Assembly (NCBI GenBank): GCA_050253255.1
Contig: JBFWJK010000001.1
Location: forward strand, 1 to 64,000
Length of the DNA stretch: 64,000 nt
Source: JACKCP01 sp050253255
GTDB taxonomy: Bacteria > Desulfobacterota > Desulfobacteria > Desulfobacterales > JACKCP01
Direction: 5' to 3'
Below, one piece after another: positions 36,940-46,087 of the stretch. The position numbers and the translations under genes were made by a program. Below the pieces are notes generated by a model. It saw nothing but the letters and a program-made list of their open reading frames with translations, was not told the origin of the DNA and searched no databases. Positions within the stretch are counted from its first letter, which is position 1. Every line of letters begins with the position of its first letter.

Positions 36940-39435
36940 ATGAGATATAAAAATTTGTATTTAAATATTAACAACCCGGGAACTTATCTTGGAAATGAAG
37001 TAAATGCTGTAAAAAAAAATGATGAAGAAGTTCTTTTAAATTTTGCTCTTGCATTTCCAGACCTCTACGAGATCGGATCATCACACTTCGGAATTCAGAT
37101 TCTTTACGATATTTTAAACAGTCACAAGGATATTTATGCTCAAAGGGTTTTTGTTCCGTCACCCGACATGAGAGATCAGCTGATAGAAAATAATATTTCA
37201 ATCGGAGGACTTGAAACCAAGAAACCATTAAAAGAATTTGATATTATAGGTTTTTCTCTTTTATATGAACTAAACTATACAGGAGTTCTCGAAATTCTGG
37301 ATCTTGGAAATATACCTTTTTATTCCTCACAAAGGGATGAAAGTTTTCCCCTTGTAATTGCAGGTGGACCTTGCATGGTGAATCCTGAGCCTGTTGCAGA
37401 TTTTTTTGATTTCGTGCTCGTAGGTGACGGAGAAGAGGCAATACTTGAAATATCAGAAAAAATAATTGAATGGAAAAAAAACACCAGCAGAAAAAAATAC
37501 GATCTGTTGTATTCGGTAAAAGATATAAAAGGTGTTTATGTTCCTTTGTTTTTTGAAGATAAAAAAAATAAAAATCTGTTTATTGATTATAAATATGACG
37601 AATATTCAAAGGTTGAAAAAAGAAAAATAACAGATCTGGAAGATGCGCCTTTTCCTGTAGCACCTGTAATACCATACGGAAGGCCTGTTCATGACAGATT
37701 AAGACTGGAAATTTCAAGGGGATGCACAAGAGGCTGCAGATTTTGCCAGGCTGGAATGATTTACAGGCCAGTAAGGGAAAGAAGCGTTAAAAAGCTTCTG
37801 GAAATTGCAGAAAAATCGATTGAAAACACCGGGTATGAGGATTTATCTCTGTTATCTCTGAGTACGGGAGACTACACATGTTTTCCTGAATTATTGTTTT
37901 TTCTCATGAAAAGATACATGAAAGAGGCAAGGTCTGTTTCTCTTCCTTCTATAAGAGCCGGAAGGCTTACAAAAGAGCTGATGGAAGAAATTCAGAAGGT
38001 CAGAAAAACCGGTTTTACTATTGCACCCGAAGCTGGCTCACAAAGACTGAGAGACGTCATTAACAAGGACCTCAGTGAGGAAGAAATTGTAAATACTGTA
38101 AAAAGTGCCTTTGACATGGGGTGGCAGATAATAAAGCTTTATTTCATGACAGGTCTTCCAACTGAGACAAGGGAAGATCTTGATGAACTGATTATGCTGG
38201 TAAAAAAACTCAAGTTTCTTCCTGAAGCGAGAAGATGTCAGATTAATGTAAGTCTCACAACTTTTATACCAAAACCCCATACTCCTTTTCAATGGGAAAG
38301 ACTGTTAAGCCGTGAAGAGTCGATGGAAAACTTTCTTTATCTTAAAAACAACCTTAAAATAAAGGGAGTGAGTGTAAAGTGGCAGGATCCTGAACATACA
38401 AGACTTGAAGGTCTTTTTTCAAGAGGCGACAGATCTCTTGCTCCTCTTATAGTGAAGGCTTATGAATCAGGATGTCATCTTGACGGATGGACAGAGCATT
38501 TTAATTATGAAAAATGGATAGAGTGTGTTGAAAGTCTTGGAATTGATATAGACAGATTTATAGATAAAAGAGATACCAAATCAACCCTACCCTGGGATAA
38601 AATAGATATTGGAGTTACAAAAAAATATTTATTGAGAGAACTTGAAAATTCAAAAAAAGCTGTTGTTACAAAAGACTGCCGAATTTCTGACTGCAGCGGA
38701 TGCGGTGTATGTGACTTTAAAAAAATATATCCGAAAATTTTTGATAAATCAGGTGTTATTGAAGAAATTAATGAAACAGAACGGTTATCGGATGAAATAG
38801 AAAAAAATATTTACAGACTTAAAATTTTATTTGAAAAAAGAGGAAATGCGGCATATTTCGGGCATCTTGAGTTAATAGGTATATTTCAGAGAGCTTTTGA
38901 CAGATGCAGATTGAAATTTGATTTTACCAAAGGTTTTCATCCAAAACCTAAAATGAATTTCAAAGATGCTCTCCCCCTTGGAATGGAAAGCTTTTGTGAG
39001 GTAATGACTGTTGACTGTTACGATACTGATATTGAAAAACTTCTTTTTAATCTCAATAAAACCCTTCCTGAGGGTTTATATGTAAAAGATATCGAAAAAA
39101 GAGATAAAAAATTCAAATTTTATCCCGATTATATATCTATATATGAAGTTAACTTGAATAATATAGAAAATTATGTAAATAAGATAAGTGAATTCAATTT
39201 GTTAAATAAATTTGAAATAACTCTTTTAAAAAAGAAAAAACCACGGGTATATGACCTTAAATCCTGGTTTGATAAAGTTGAAATAACAGACACAGATAAA
39301 ATAAAAATGAAAATTTTATCTGAAAATGGTAAAACATTAAGACCAGAAGTTTTTCTTACCCATGTTTTAAGTTTGAATAAAGAAGATACAAGAAAATTAA
39401 AAATATATAAAATTCAAGAAATGGACAAAGTTTAA
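36940..39435 (+). CDS. B12-binding radical SAM protein fused to DUF2344 (TIGR03960/TIGR03936)
   Basis: 831 residues. An N-terminal B12-binding-like domain (about 1-190) leads to the radical SAM cluster motif CTRGCRFC (about 262-269) and the SAM region ending near 540. A short Cys cluster (CRISDCSGCGVC) follows near 580. The C-terminal third (from about 626, RLKILFEKRGNAAYFGHLELI...FTKGFHPKPKMNF) is the DUF2344 domain. Fusions of these two domains occur next to RNase G and ribosome genes in many anaerobes. A tRNA or rRNA target has been suspected but I know of no proof. It overlaps the RNase G start by one base. Confidence 0.9.
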   Translation: MRYKNLYLNINNPGTYLGNEVNAVKKNDEEVLLNFALAFPDLYEIGSSHFGIQILYDILNSHKDIYAQRVFVPSPDMRDQLIENNISIGGLETKKPLKEFDIIGFSLLYELNYTGVLEILDLGNIPFYSSQRDESFPLVIAGGPCMVNPEPVADFFDFVLVGDGEEAILEISEKIIEWKKNTSRKKYDLLYSVKDIKGVYVPLFFEDKKNKNLFIDYKYDEYSKVEKRKITDLEDAPFPVAPVIPYGRPVHDRLRLEISRGCTRGCRFCQAGMIYRPVRERSVKKLLEIAEKSIENTGYEDLSLLSLSTGDYTCFPELLFFLMKRYMKEARSVSLPSIRAGRLTKELMEEIQKVRKTGFTIAPEAGSQRLRDVINKDLSEEEIVNTVKSAFDMGWQIIKLYFMTGLPTETREDLDELIMLVKKLKFLPEARRCQINVSLTTFIPKPHTPFQWERLLSREESMENFLYLKNNLKIKGVSVKWQDPEHTRLEGLFSRGDRSLAPLIVKAYESGCHLDGWTEHFNYEKWIECVESLGIDIDRFIDKRDTKSTLPWDKIDIGVTKKYLLRELENSKKAVVTKDCRISDCSGCGVCDFKKIYPKIFDKSGVIEEINETERLSDEIEKNIYRLKILFEKRGNAAYFGHLELIGIFQRAFDRCRLKFDFTKGFHPKPKMNFKDALPLGMESFCEVMTVDCYDTDIEKLLFNLNKTLPEGLYVKDIEKRDKKFKFYPDYISIYEVNLNNIENYVNKISEFNLLNKFEITLLKKKKPRVYDLKSWFDKVEITDTDKIKMKILSENGKTLRPEVFLTHVLSLNKEDTRKLKIYKIQEMDKV

Positions 39436-40994
39436 TGGAAAAAGAGCTGATTATTAATGCATCTTTGCATGAAACAAGAGTAGCTCTTCTGGAAAACGGT
39501 ATTTTATCGGAACTTTTTATTGAAAGGGGAATTGACGAAAACATTGTCGGAAGCATTTACAAGGGGAAAATACAAAGAGTACTTCCCGGAATGCAGGCAG
39601 CTTTTGTTGAAATAGGACTTGAAAAAGCGGCTTTTCTTTATGTAGACGATGTTATTCAGACAGATAATCTAAACCTTGAAAGCGAAGAATTCTTAGAAAA
39701 ATTCAGCGGTGATACAGCCGATGAAAACTATGATTCAGACGGTTTCGCAGTATCAGATCCGGAAGAGGAAAATTTTAAAATTCAGTCTGTGTTAAAGGAA
39801 GGGCAGGAAATAGTTGTCCAGGTATCCAAAGGTCCTATGGGAACCAAAGGTGCAAGGGTAACAACTCATATTTCCATACCGGGACGTTATCTTGTCCTTA
39901 TGCCCACAATAAACCACATAGGTGTTTCAAGAAGAATAGGAGATTCCTCGGAAAGGGAAAGATTAAGAAAAGTTCTTGAAACTGAAAGAATGAACAATTA
40001 CGGGTTTATTTTAAGAACAGCAGCTGAAGGCATAGAGGAAGAAGCAGTTATAAGAGAAATGAGATTTCTTGAAAAACTCTGGAAATCGATTGTGGAAAAA
40101 AATAAGATAAAGTCTCCTCCTGTATGTCTTCACAGAGATCTTTCAGTCACTTTAAGAGCAGTAAGAGACCTTCTTACACACGAAGTAAACAAGGTTGTTA
40201 TTGACATAAAGGACGGATACAAGGCTGTAAAGAATTTCTTAAAAAAGCATATGGTTGATTTTCCTGTCAAAGTCGAGCTTTTTCAGGGTAAGGAACCTAT
40301 TTTTGATGCCTACAATATTGAAGGTGATATTCAAAGAGCATTAAAAAAGAAAGTATGGCTGAAATCGGGCGGATATCTGATAATTGAACATACTGAAGCT
40401 CTTGTTGCAATAGATGTCAATACCGGAAGATATGTAGGAAAGCAGAATTTTGAAGAAACTATTTTAAAGACAAATCTTGAAGCTGTTAAGGAAATTTCAT
40501 ATCAGATCAGACTTAGAAACTTATGCGGAATAATTATTATTGATTTTATTGATATGGAAGAGACTGAAAATCAGGAAAGGGTTTTCAGAGCCCTGAAGGA
40601 AGCTCTCAAGAAGGATAAGACAAAAACCTATGTCCTTCCAATGACAGAGCTTGGTCTTATTCAGATGACAAGAAAAAGGGAAAGAAGGTCTCTTAATTCG
40701 ACTCTTTGTCAGTCCTGCCCTTATTGTGAAGGAAGAGGGTTTTTAAACTCAGGAAAAACAATATGTTATAATATTGTAAGAGATGTGAAAAGAAAAGCTG
40801 TTGATATGCAGGGAGAATCATTTACAATAAGATGCAATCCTGAAATTGCTGCCCTTCTTCATGGAGAGGAAGCAAAAATACTTCAGATTATTGAAGAGTT
40901 CACTGATAAACCTGTTGTTGTTTATCCTGTTTCAACCTATTTCAGAGAACAATTCGATATTATAGAAAATTTGAGAAAACCGGAATCCTGGTAG
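39435..40994 (+). CDS. rng: Ribonuclease G/E family endoribonuclease
   Basis: 519 residues, RNase G size without the RNase E scaffold tail. An S1 domain lies at about 35-125, interrupted by an acidic insert (LESEEFLEKFSGDTADENYDSD). The catalytic region has AIDVNTGRYVG (near 325) and IIIIDFIDME (near 368), which supply the metal-binding Asp residues. The zinc link is CQSCPYCEGRG (near 425). It processes 16S rRNA 5' ends and decays mRNA. Coupled to the preceding radical SAM gene by a 1-nt stop-start overlap. Confidence 0.92.
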   Translation: MEKELIINASLHETRVALLENGILSELFIERGIDENIVGSIYKGKIQRVLPGMQAAFVEIGLEKAAFLYVDDVIQTDNLNLESEEFLEKFSGDTADENYDSDGFAVSDPEEENFKIQSVLKEGQEIVVQVSKGPMGTKGARVTTHISIPGRYLVLMPTINHIGVSRRIGDSSERERLRKVLETERMNNYGFILRTAAEGIEEEAVIREMRFLEKLWKSIVEKNKIKSPPVCLHRDLSVTLRAVRDLLTHEVNKVVIDIKDGYKAVKNFLKKHMVDFPVKVELFQGKEPIFDAYNIEGDIQRALKKKVWLKSGGYLIIEHTEALVAIDVNTGRYVGKQNFEETILKTNLEAVKEISYQIRLRNLCGIIIIDFIDMEETENQERVFRALKEALKKDKTKTYVLPMTELGLIQMTRKRERRSLNSTLCQSCPYCEGRGFLNSGKTICYNIVRDVKRKAVDMQGESFTIRCNPEIAALLHGEEAKILQIIEEFTDKPVVVYPVSTYFREQFDIIENLRKPESW

Positions 40995-41030
40995 ATTTAT
41001 AATCTATTTTATTTTATCTGATGGAAAAAA

Positions 41031-41059
41031 TTGACAAATCCAATATATTATGGTTATTT
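41031..41059 (+). promoter_or_regulatory. Likely rpmH promoter
   Basis: TTGACA at 41031-41036 with a 17-nt spacer to TTATTT (41054-41059). The -35 is perfect; the -10 is poor. Confidence 0.4.
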
Positions 41060-41128
41060 GTTCAGGTTAATGTTGATGATAAATGATTTAAATGTAACAA
41101 ATATTAGAAATTACAAGGAAAGTTAATT

Positions 41129-41263
41129 ATGAAACGCACATTTCAGCCCAGCAAAATTAAAAGAGCAAGAAGACACGGATTCAGACACAGAATGTCTACA
41201 GTTGGGGGAAGGGCCATTATAAGAAGAAGAAGAGCTAAAGGCCGCAAAAGACTCTCAGCTTAA
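41129..41263 (+). CDS. rpmH: 50S ribosomal protein L34
   Basis: 44 residues, too short for most ORF callers. The sequence begins MKRTFQPSKIKRARRHGF and ends GRKRLSA, matching L34 end to end. It is very basic, and an AAGGAA site precedes the ATG. It is the first gene of the conserved rpmH-rnpA-yidD-yidC-jag-mnmE block, and a hairpin separates it from rnpA, which would let L34 be made in excess over RNase P protein. Confidence 0.97.
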   Translation: MKRTFQPSKIKRARRHGFRHRMSTVGGRAIIRRRRAKGRKRLSA

Positions 41264-41278
41264 TAAAGCAAAATTTGA

Positions 41279-41313
41279 AAAACTGGTATTTTTGTAAAAC
41301 AGATACCAGTTTT
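41279..41313 (+). terminator. Hairpin between rpmH and rnpA
   Basis: AAAACTGGTAT (41279-41289) and ATACCAGTTTT (41303-41313), an 11-bp stem with a 13-nt loop and a short T run. It is probably a partial terminator or processing site. Confidence 0.6.
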
Positions 41314-41354
41314 CTTATATCTGAAGATAAAAATTTAAATATTTAAGATATACT

Positions 41355-41717
41355 TTGGCAGAATACAAATTTGATAAATCCCGGCGTCTTTTAAAGAGAC
41401 ATGATTTTCTAAAACTTGCAGATTTCGGAAATGTCAGTCATTCCAAATACTTTATTGGTGTTTACGGAAAAAAGGACAAAACCTCCGATTTGGGCAGGAT
41501 AGGTATTACTGTGTCAAAAAAAGTGGGGAATTCTGTTGAAAGAAACAGAATAAAACGTCTTGTCAGGGAATACTGGAGGCTTAATCAGCACGCATTGGAA
41601 TCTATTCCGGATATAAATATAATTGCCAAAAAAAATGCCTCTTCCAAGGATTCCAGAGAAATTTTCAAATCTCTTTTTATTCTTTTCAAAAAAATAGGTG
41701 AAAGTAAAAATGGCTAA
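41355..41717 (+). CDS. rnpA: Ribonuclease P protein component
   Basis: 120 residues. The TTG start fits the family opening, KSRRLLKRHDFLKLADFG. The RNA-binding signature RIGITVSKKVGNSVERNRIKRLVREYWR is at about 49-77 (seen in pieces). It supports the catalytic RNA in trimming tRNA 5' ends. It overlaps yidD. The TTG start and a weak ribosome binding site would keep expression low relative to rpmH. Confidence 0.93.
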   Translation: MAEYKFDKSRRLLKRHDFLKLADFGNVSHSKYFIGVYGKKDKTSDLGRIGITVSKKVGNSVERNRIKRLVREYWRLNQHALESIPDINIIAKKNASSKDSREIFKSLFILFKKIGESKNG

Positions 41718-41922
41718 GAAATTTTTTCTTTTGCTGATACGTTTCTATCAGCTGGCAATATCCCCTTATCTTGGAAATAACTGCAGATTTTACCCAACCT
41801 GTTCTGCATACTCATATCAGGCCATAGAAAAATACGGGATAATCAAGGGTTTGTTTTTATCTGTAAAACGAATACTGAAATGCAATCCTTTTCACCCTGG
41901 AGGATATGATCCTCTTTTATAA
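41710..41922 (+). CDS. yidD: Membrane protein insertion efficiency factor YidD
   Basis: 70 residues from the ATG at 41710; an in-frame GTG at 41698 would add four. The family core is complete: LIRFYQLAISPYLGNNCRFYPTCSAYSYQAIEKYG in pieces, then CNPFHPGGYDPL. An amphipathic N terminus associates with the inner membrane and helps YidC insert proteins. The start lies inside the end of rnpA, so the two are translationally coupled. Confidence 0.93.
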   Translation: MAKKFFLLLIRFYQLAISPYLGNNCRFYPTCSAYSYQAIEKYGIIKGLFLSVKRILKCNPFHPGGYDPLL

Positions 41923-41963
41923 GGATTGTTTTATTAAAACTTTAAAAATTTTGATGAGGAAAT

Positions 41964-43658
41964 ATGGAACAGCTTCGTCTTTTACTCGCTGTAGTTTTGT
42001 CTTTTATTGTTTTTTTCGGATGGAATTATTTTTATTCGAAAAATCAGGTTCCGTCAGAAAATGGGGCTTATGTTGAAAATATTGTCAAAGGTGACACCAA
42101 TAATGGAAAAAAATTAAATGAGACCAAGCCAAATACTGGTGTTGTAAGCAGCTTAAGTTCTGAAGAAGAAAAAAATATTATTAGAAGTCTTCCTGTTGAT
42201 GAAAAAAAATATATAATAGAAACAGATAATTATATTGCTGAAATTTCCAGTGTCGGTGCAAAGCTTACAAGCTTCAGGCTTAAAAATTACAAAGAAAGAA
42301 ACAAAGATAATTCACCTCTGAAAGAAATGATTGATGAAGATTTTTTGTCGGGAAGTTTTTTTTCTGAATTAAAAACTGGATCCGGCATAGATCTTGTTAA
42401 TGCAAATTTTTATTCAAAACAGAATTCAGGTAATACTATTGTTTCTGAAGATAAATATGATCTTGTTTTTGAATATCAGACAGAGTCAGGATTCAAGATA
42501 AGGAAAAAATATGTTTTCTATAAAGACTCTTACCTTTTTGACTGCGATATTGCATTAATAAACAATACCGGAAATCCTTTTTCAAATCAGCTCAGCGTTT
42601 CAATAAACTCTGAAAAACCTGAAGCTATGCAGATAGGTTTTGTAGGACCCACAGTGTACAGAAACAACCAGCTTGATCAGATTAAAATTAAAAATCTTGA
42701 TGAAGAAGGGAATTTCAATTCAAAGATAGAATGGGGGGCTTTGGAGTCTGTTTACTTTATAACAGCTGTTGTTCCATCATTTGATGAAAGCATTGTCTGT
42801 GATTTTTCTGTTTTAAAAGACAGATATTCCGGTTCAAAAAAAGAATATATAAAAGCCGATTTTATTTCAAATCCGTTTAATCTTCAAAACGGTGAAAAAA
42901 AGATATTTAATTATCATTTCTATGTTGGCCCCAAAAGTATGGATACTTTAAAAGCAGCAGGTTTTAATCTTGAAAAATCAGTTGACTTTGGGTTTTTTGA
43001 TTCCATTTCAAAGCCGTGTTTATGGGTTCTGAATTATATCTATAAAGTTCTTCCAAATTATGGTGTTTCAATTATTATTCTCACCCTTCTGGTTAAAATT
43101 ATTTTCTGGCCGCTTGGAACTAAAAGTGCAAAATCCATGGAGCAAATGAAAAAAATACAGCCTCTTATGAAGGAGATAAGAGAAAAGTATAAAAATGATA
43201 AACAAAAGATGAACCAGGAAGTGATGAATTTATACAAAGTTTATAAAGTAAATCCCCTGAGCGGATGTTTACCTATTCTCGTTCAGATACCTATATTTTT
43301 CGGGCTTTACAGAATGCTTTTCAGTGCCATTGAGTTGAGACACGCCCCTTTTATGCTCTGGATTCAGGATCTGTCGGCACCTGACAGACTTTTTGATCTG
43401 AATTTTGCCATACCGTTTATGAAGGAACCTTATGGTCTTCCTCTTCTTACAATAATAATGGGTGCGTCAATGTTCTTACAGCAGAAAATGACTCCTTCTG
43501 GAGGAGATCCCACACAGGCTAAAATAATGCTTTTTATGCCTGTTTTTATAACAGTGATTTTTGTCAATCTTCCTGCAGGACTTGTTCTTTACATGCTTGT
43601 TAACAATATTTTCTCAATGGGGCAGCAGTATTATGTATCCCGTTCCCTTTCTAAATGA
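41964..43658 (+). CDS. yidC: Membrane protein insertase YidC
   Basis: 564 residues, Gram-negative type. Membrane helix 1 at about 4-22, then a large periplasmic beta domain (about 70-340). The conserved C-terminal insertase domain includes GVSIIILTLLVKIIFWPLG, MKKIQPLMKEIREKYKNDKQKMNQE and a CLPILVQIPIFFGLYRML helix. It inserts and folds inner-membrane proteins, alone or with SecYEG. It ends just before jag. Confidence 0.95.
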   Translation: MEQLRLLLAVVLSFIVFFGWNYFYSKNQVPSENGAYVENIVKGDTNNGKKLNETKPNTGVVSSLSSEEEKNIIRSLPVDEKKYIIETDNYIAEISSVGAKLTSFRLKNYKERNKDNSPLKEMIDEDFLSGSFFSELKTGSGIDLVNANFYSKQNSGNTIVSEDKYDLVFEYQTESGFKIRKKYVFYKDSYLFDCDIALINNTGNPFSNQLSVSINSEKPEAMQIGFVGPTVYRNNQLDQIKIKNLDEEGNFNSKIEWGALESVYFITAVVPSFDESIVCDFSVLKDRYSGSKKEYIKADFISNPFNLQNGEKKIFNYHFYVGPKSMDTLKAAGFNLEKSVDFGFFDSISKPCLWVLNYIYKVLPNYGVSIIILTLLVKIIFWPLGTKSAKSMEQMKKIQPLMKEIREKYKNDKQKMNQEVMNLYKVYKVNPLSGCLPILVQIPIFFGLYRMLFSAIELRHAPFMLWIQDLSAPDRLFDLNFAIPFMKEPYGLPLLTIIMGASMFLQQKMTPSGGDPTQAKIMLFMPVFITVIFVNLPAGLVLYMLVNNIFSMGQQYYVSRSLSK

Positions 43659-43669
43659 TGGAGGTTTTT

Positions 43670-44605
43670 ATGGCTGTTTATAAAGAATATGAAGGCAAAA
43701 ATGTCGAATCAGCAATTGAAGCTGCTTCAAAAAGTCTGGGTATCCCGGCAGATAAACTGGATTATGAAGTAATTGAATACGGAAATAGCGGTTTATTCGG
43801 TTTTATTGGAGTAAAAAAGGCTAAAATCAGAGTTAAAGTCTCTTCGGGCGATGATTCGTCAGACGGTAATGTTACTTCTCTTGTGGATGAGGCCTTTTCA
43901 TCAGGAGAGACCAAAGAAAAGAAAAAATCTTATTTTTCTAAACCTGATAAAAAGAAAAAGCCGGAAGTTAAAAAAGAACAGATAGAAAAAAAACAGGCTC
44001 CTGAACCTGAAGAACCAAAGGAAAAAATTGTAAAAAAATATGATGAGGAGCCTGAAGAGGAATTCTTTGATTCTTATGAAGATGAAGATGAGAATGAATC
44101 TTTAGCTGTAGAAGTATCCGAAGAAGCTGTAGAAAAAGGTAGAGAAGCTTTGGAAAAAATACTTCCTCTTCTCACAGAGAGCTTTGAAATTTCTCCTGAA
44201 ATACGTCAGAATGAAGTTTTATATAATTTAAAAGCAGAAAATCCCGGAGTGGTAATAGGAAAAAAAGGACAGAATCTTGAAGCAATGCAGTTTCTGATAG
44301 ATAAGATTGTCAATAAGCTGTCTGAGGGCCGGGTAAGGGTTCTGATTGATATAGAAGATTACCTTGAAAGAAGAAAACAGAATCTTCATTCTATCGCTTT
44401 AAGATATGCAGACAAAGTAAAAAAATCAGGAAAACCTGCAACAATAGGTCAGTTGTCAGCATATGAAAGAAGATTCATTCATATAGCACTTCGTGATGAC
44501 AGGCGTGTACGAACCCAGAGTATGGGTGAGGGTTACTATAGAAAACTTGTTGTTTTCCCTTCAAGAAGGCCTAAGGGTAAACGCCGCATTCCAAAAAACA
44601 GATAG
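43670..44605 (+). CDS. jag: RNA-binding protein Jag/KhpB
   Basis: 311 residues from the ATG at 43670, which has GGAGG 5 bases upstream; an earlier ATG at 43655 overlaps the yidC stop. The Jag-N domain (EYEGKNVESAIEAASKSLGI... GFIGVKKAKI) covers about 1-55. An acidic and Lys-rich linker of about 100 residues follows. Then come a KH domain with VIGKKGQNLEAMQFLIDKIV and an R3H domain ending in YERRFIHIALRDDRRVRTQS. It binds RNA and affects cell wall growth or division in other bacteria. Confidence 0.92.
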   Translation: MAVYKEYEGKNVESAIEAASKSLGIPADKLDYEVIEYGNSGLFGFIGVKKAKIRVKVSSGDDSSDGNVTSLVDEAFSSGETKEKKKSYFSKPDKKKKPEVKKEQIEKKQAPEPEEPKEKIVKKYDEEPEEEFFDSYEDEDENESLAVEVSEEAVEKGREALEKILPLLTESFEISPEIRQNEVLYNLKAENPGVVIGKKGQNLEAMQFLIDKIVNKLSEGRVRVLIDIEDYLERRKQNLHSIALRYADKVKKSGKPATIGQLSAYERRFIHIALRDDRRVRTQSMGEGYYRKLVVFPSRRPKGKRRIPKNR

Positions 44606-44611
44606 AAAACT

Positions 44612-44644
44612 GAACCGGAATTTTTTGCTCAGGAAAATTCCGGT
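44612..44644 (+). terminator. Terminator between jag and mnmE
   Basis: AACCGGAATTTT (44612-44623) and AAAATTCCGGTT (44633-44644), a 12-bp stem with a 9-nt loop. Confidence 0.6.
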
Positions 44645-44659
44645 TTAAAAGTTTATTAA

Positions 44660-46069
44660 ATGATAAATTCCTTTTCAAATAATCATACAATTGCCGCTAT
44701 ATCTACTCCTCCCGGAAACGGAGGAATAGGGATAATTAGAATTTCCGGATCAGCATCCTTTGACATTGGATTGTCTCTTTTTAAAAGAAAAAAATCAAAA
44801 GGAAGCTTTTTTCCTCTTTCCAGAGATAATATCAATTACAGGTATCTTTACTATGGATTTATTACAGAACCAGAAACTGGTCTTGTAGTTGATGAAGTTA
44901 TGATTGTTTTTATGAAATCTCCTTTTTCATATACTGCGGAAGATGTTGTTGAAATTCAGTCTCACTCAGGCAGATTTGTCCTTGATAAGATTTTGTCTCT
45001 AGTTTTAAATCTGGGTGCAGAAATTGCTTCTCCCGGAGAATTTACGAAAAGAGCGTTTCTTAATGGAAGAATCGATCTTACTGAGGCAGAATCTGTTATG
45101 GATATTATAAAATCTTCCAGTGAGGCATCCCATAGAATTGCTTCAAGCCTTGCATCCGGTAATTTAAAGGAAAAAATTATCAGCACAAGAAATGCTTTGA
45201 TTGATATGGAATCGCATATTACTGCTTTTGTGGACTTTCCTGATGATATGGATGATAATTTTGATCTTTCTTACTTTTCCGAAGCTGTTAATAAAATAAG
45301 TGAAGATATAGATTCATTAATTTTAAATTATAATAATTCCCATCAGGTAAGAGACGGGTATAAAATCACAATTGCGGGTCCGCCAAATGCAGGTAAATCG
45401 AGTTTGCTAAACAGACTTATTTCTAAGGACAGGGCTATTGTTACATCAATTCCCGGCACGACCAGAGATGTTATTGAAGAGTCCCTTAATCTTGACGGTT
45501 TTCCTTTTGTTTTATCAGATACTGCCGGTATAAGAGATACAGACAATGAAATTGAAAAAATAGGGGTTTTAAAATCCAGGGAACTTTTAGAAAAATCCGA
45601 TTTGATTATTTTTGTTGTAGACGCTACAAAGTCTTTTAATTCAGAAGAGGATCTATTATTTGCTGAAATAAGTAACTACCCTTTTATTCTTGTTATAAAT
45701 AAAATTGATCTTTTAGAGTTTGATGTTTCACGTGAAACATTAAAATTAAAAAAAATTGAACCGGTGTTTATTTCTGCATCCAAAAACAAAGGAATAGATA
45801 ATCTTAAAAAAAGGATAATAGATTTTTTTAAAACAAATTTTAAGTCTTCGGAATCTTACCTGGTTCCAAATCAAAGACAGTATAATATTTTAAAAAAAAT
45901 AAAGATAAACCTGGATTCTGTAAAATCATCTCTTAATAATGACTGTGATATTGAATTGATTTCCTATGACATAAAATCAAATATTGATCTTTGTTCAGAA
46001 ATTCTTGGAGAAACAGTATCTCCTGATGTACTTGATAAGGTTTTTGGCGATTTTTGTATTGGTAAGTAG
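44660..46069 (+). CDS. mnmE: tRNA modification GTPase MnmE
   Basis: 469 residues. The N-terminal tetrahydrofolate-binding domain has ISTPPGNGGIGIIRISG at about 12-28. Helical domains flank a GTPase domain with the P loop GPPNAGKSSLLNRL (near 238-251), GTTRDVIEE (G2), DTAGIR (G3) and NKID (G4). The end CIGK is the catalytic-cysteine motif. With MnmG it modifies wobble uridine in tRNAs. mnmG (gidA) is not in the window. A perfect ParB site (parS) lies inside the gene at 45724-45739, encoding DVSRET. Confidence 0.95.
   Translation: MINSFSNNHTIAAISTPPGNGGIGIIRISGSASFDIGLSLFKRKKSKGSFFPLSRDNINYRYLYYGFITEPETGLVVDEVMIVFMKSPFSYTAEDVVEIQSHSGRFVLDKILSLVLNLGAEIASPGEFTKRAFLNGRIDLTEAESVMDIIKSSSEASHRIASSLASGNLKEKIISTRNALIDMESHITAFVDFPDDMDDNFDLSYFSEAVNKISEDIDSLILNYNNSHQVRDGYKITIAGPPNAGKSSLLNRLISKDRAIVTSIPGTTRDVIEESLNLDGFPFVLSDTAGIRDTDNEIEKIGVLKSRELLEKSDLIIFVVDATKSFNSEEDLLFAEISNYPFILVINKIDLLEFDVSRETLKLKKIEPVFISASKNKGIDNLKKRIIDFFKTNFKSSESYLVPNQRQYNILKKIKINLDSVKSSLNNDCDIELISYDIKSNIDLCSEILGETVSPDVLDKVFGDFCIGK
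45724..45739. promoter_or_regulatory. parS site within mnmE
   Basis: TGTTTCACGTGAAACA, identical to the 16-bp consensus parS palindrome for ParB. It is encoded in frame as V-S-R-E-T in MnmE. The Arg codon is CGT, an otherwise rare choice in this part of the window, as needed for the site. Confidence 0.88.
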
Positions 46070-46087
46070 TTTTTTAATTCAACAAAG

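Noticed and set aside
36294..36974. Minus-strand frame opposite prmA
   Set aside because: It overlaps a firmly identified methyltransferase and has no family match.
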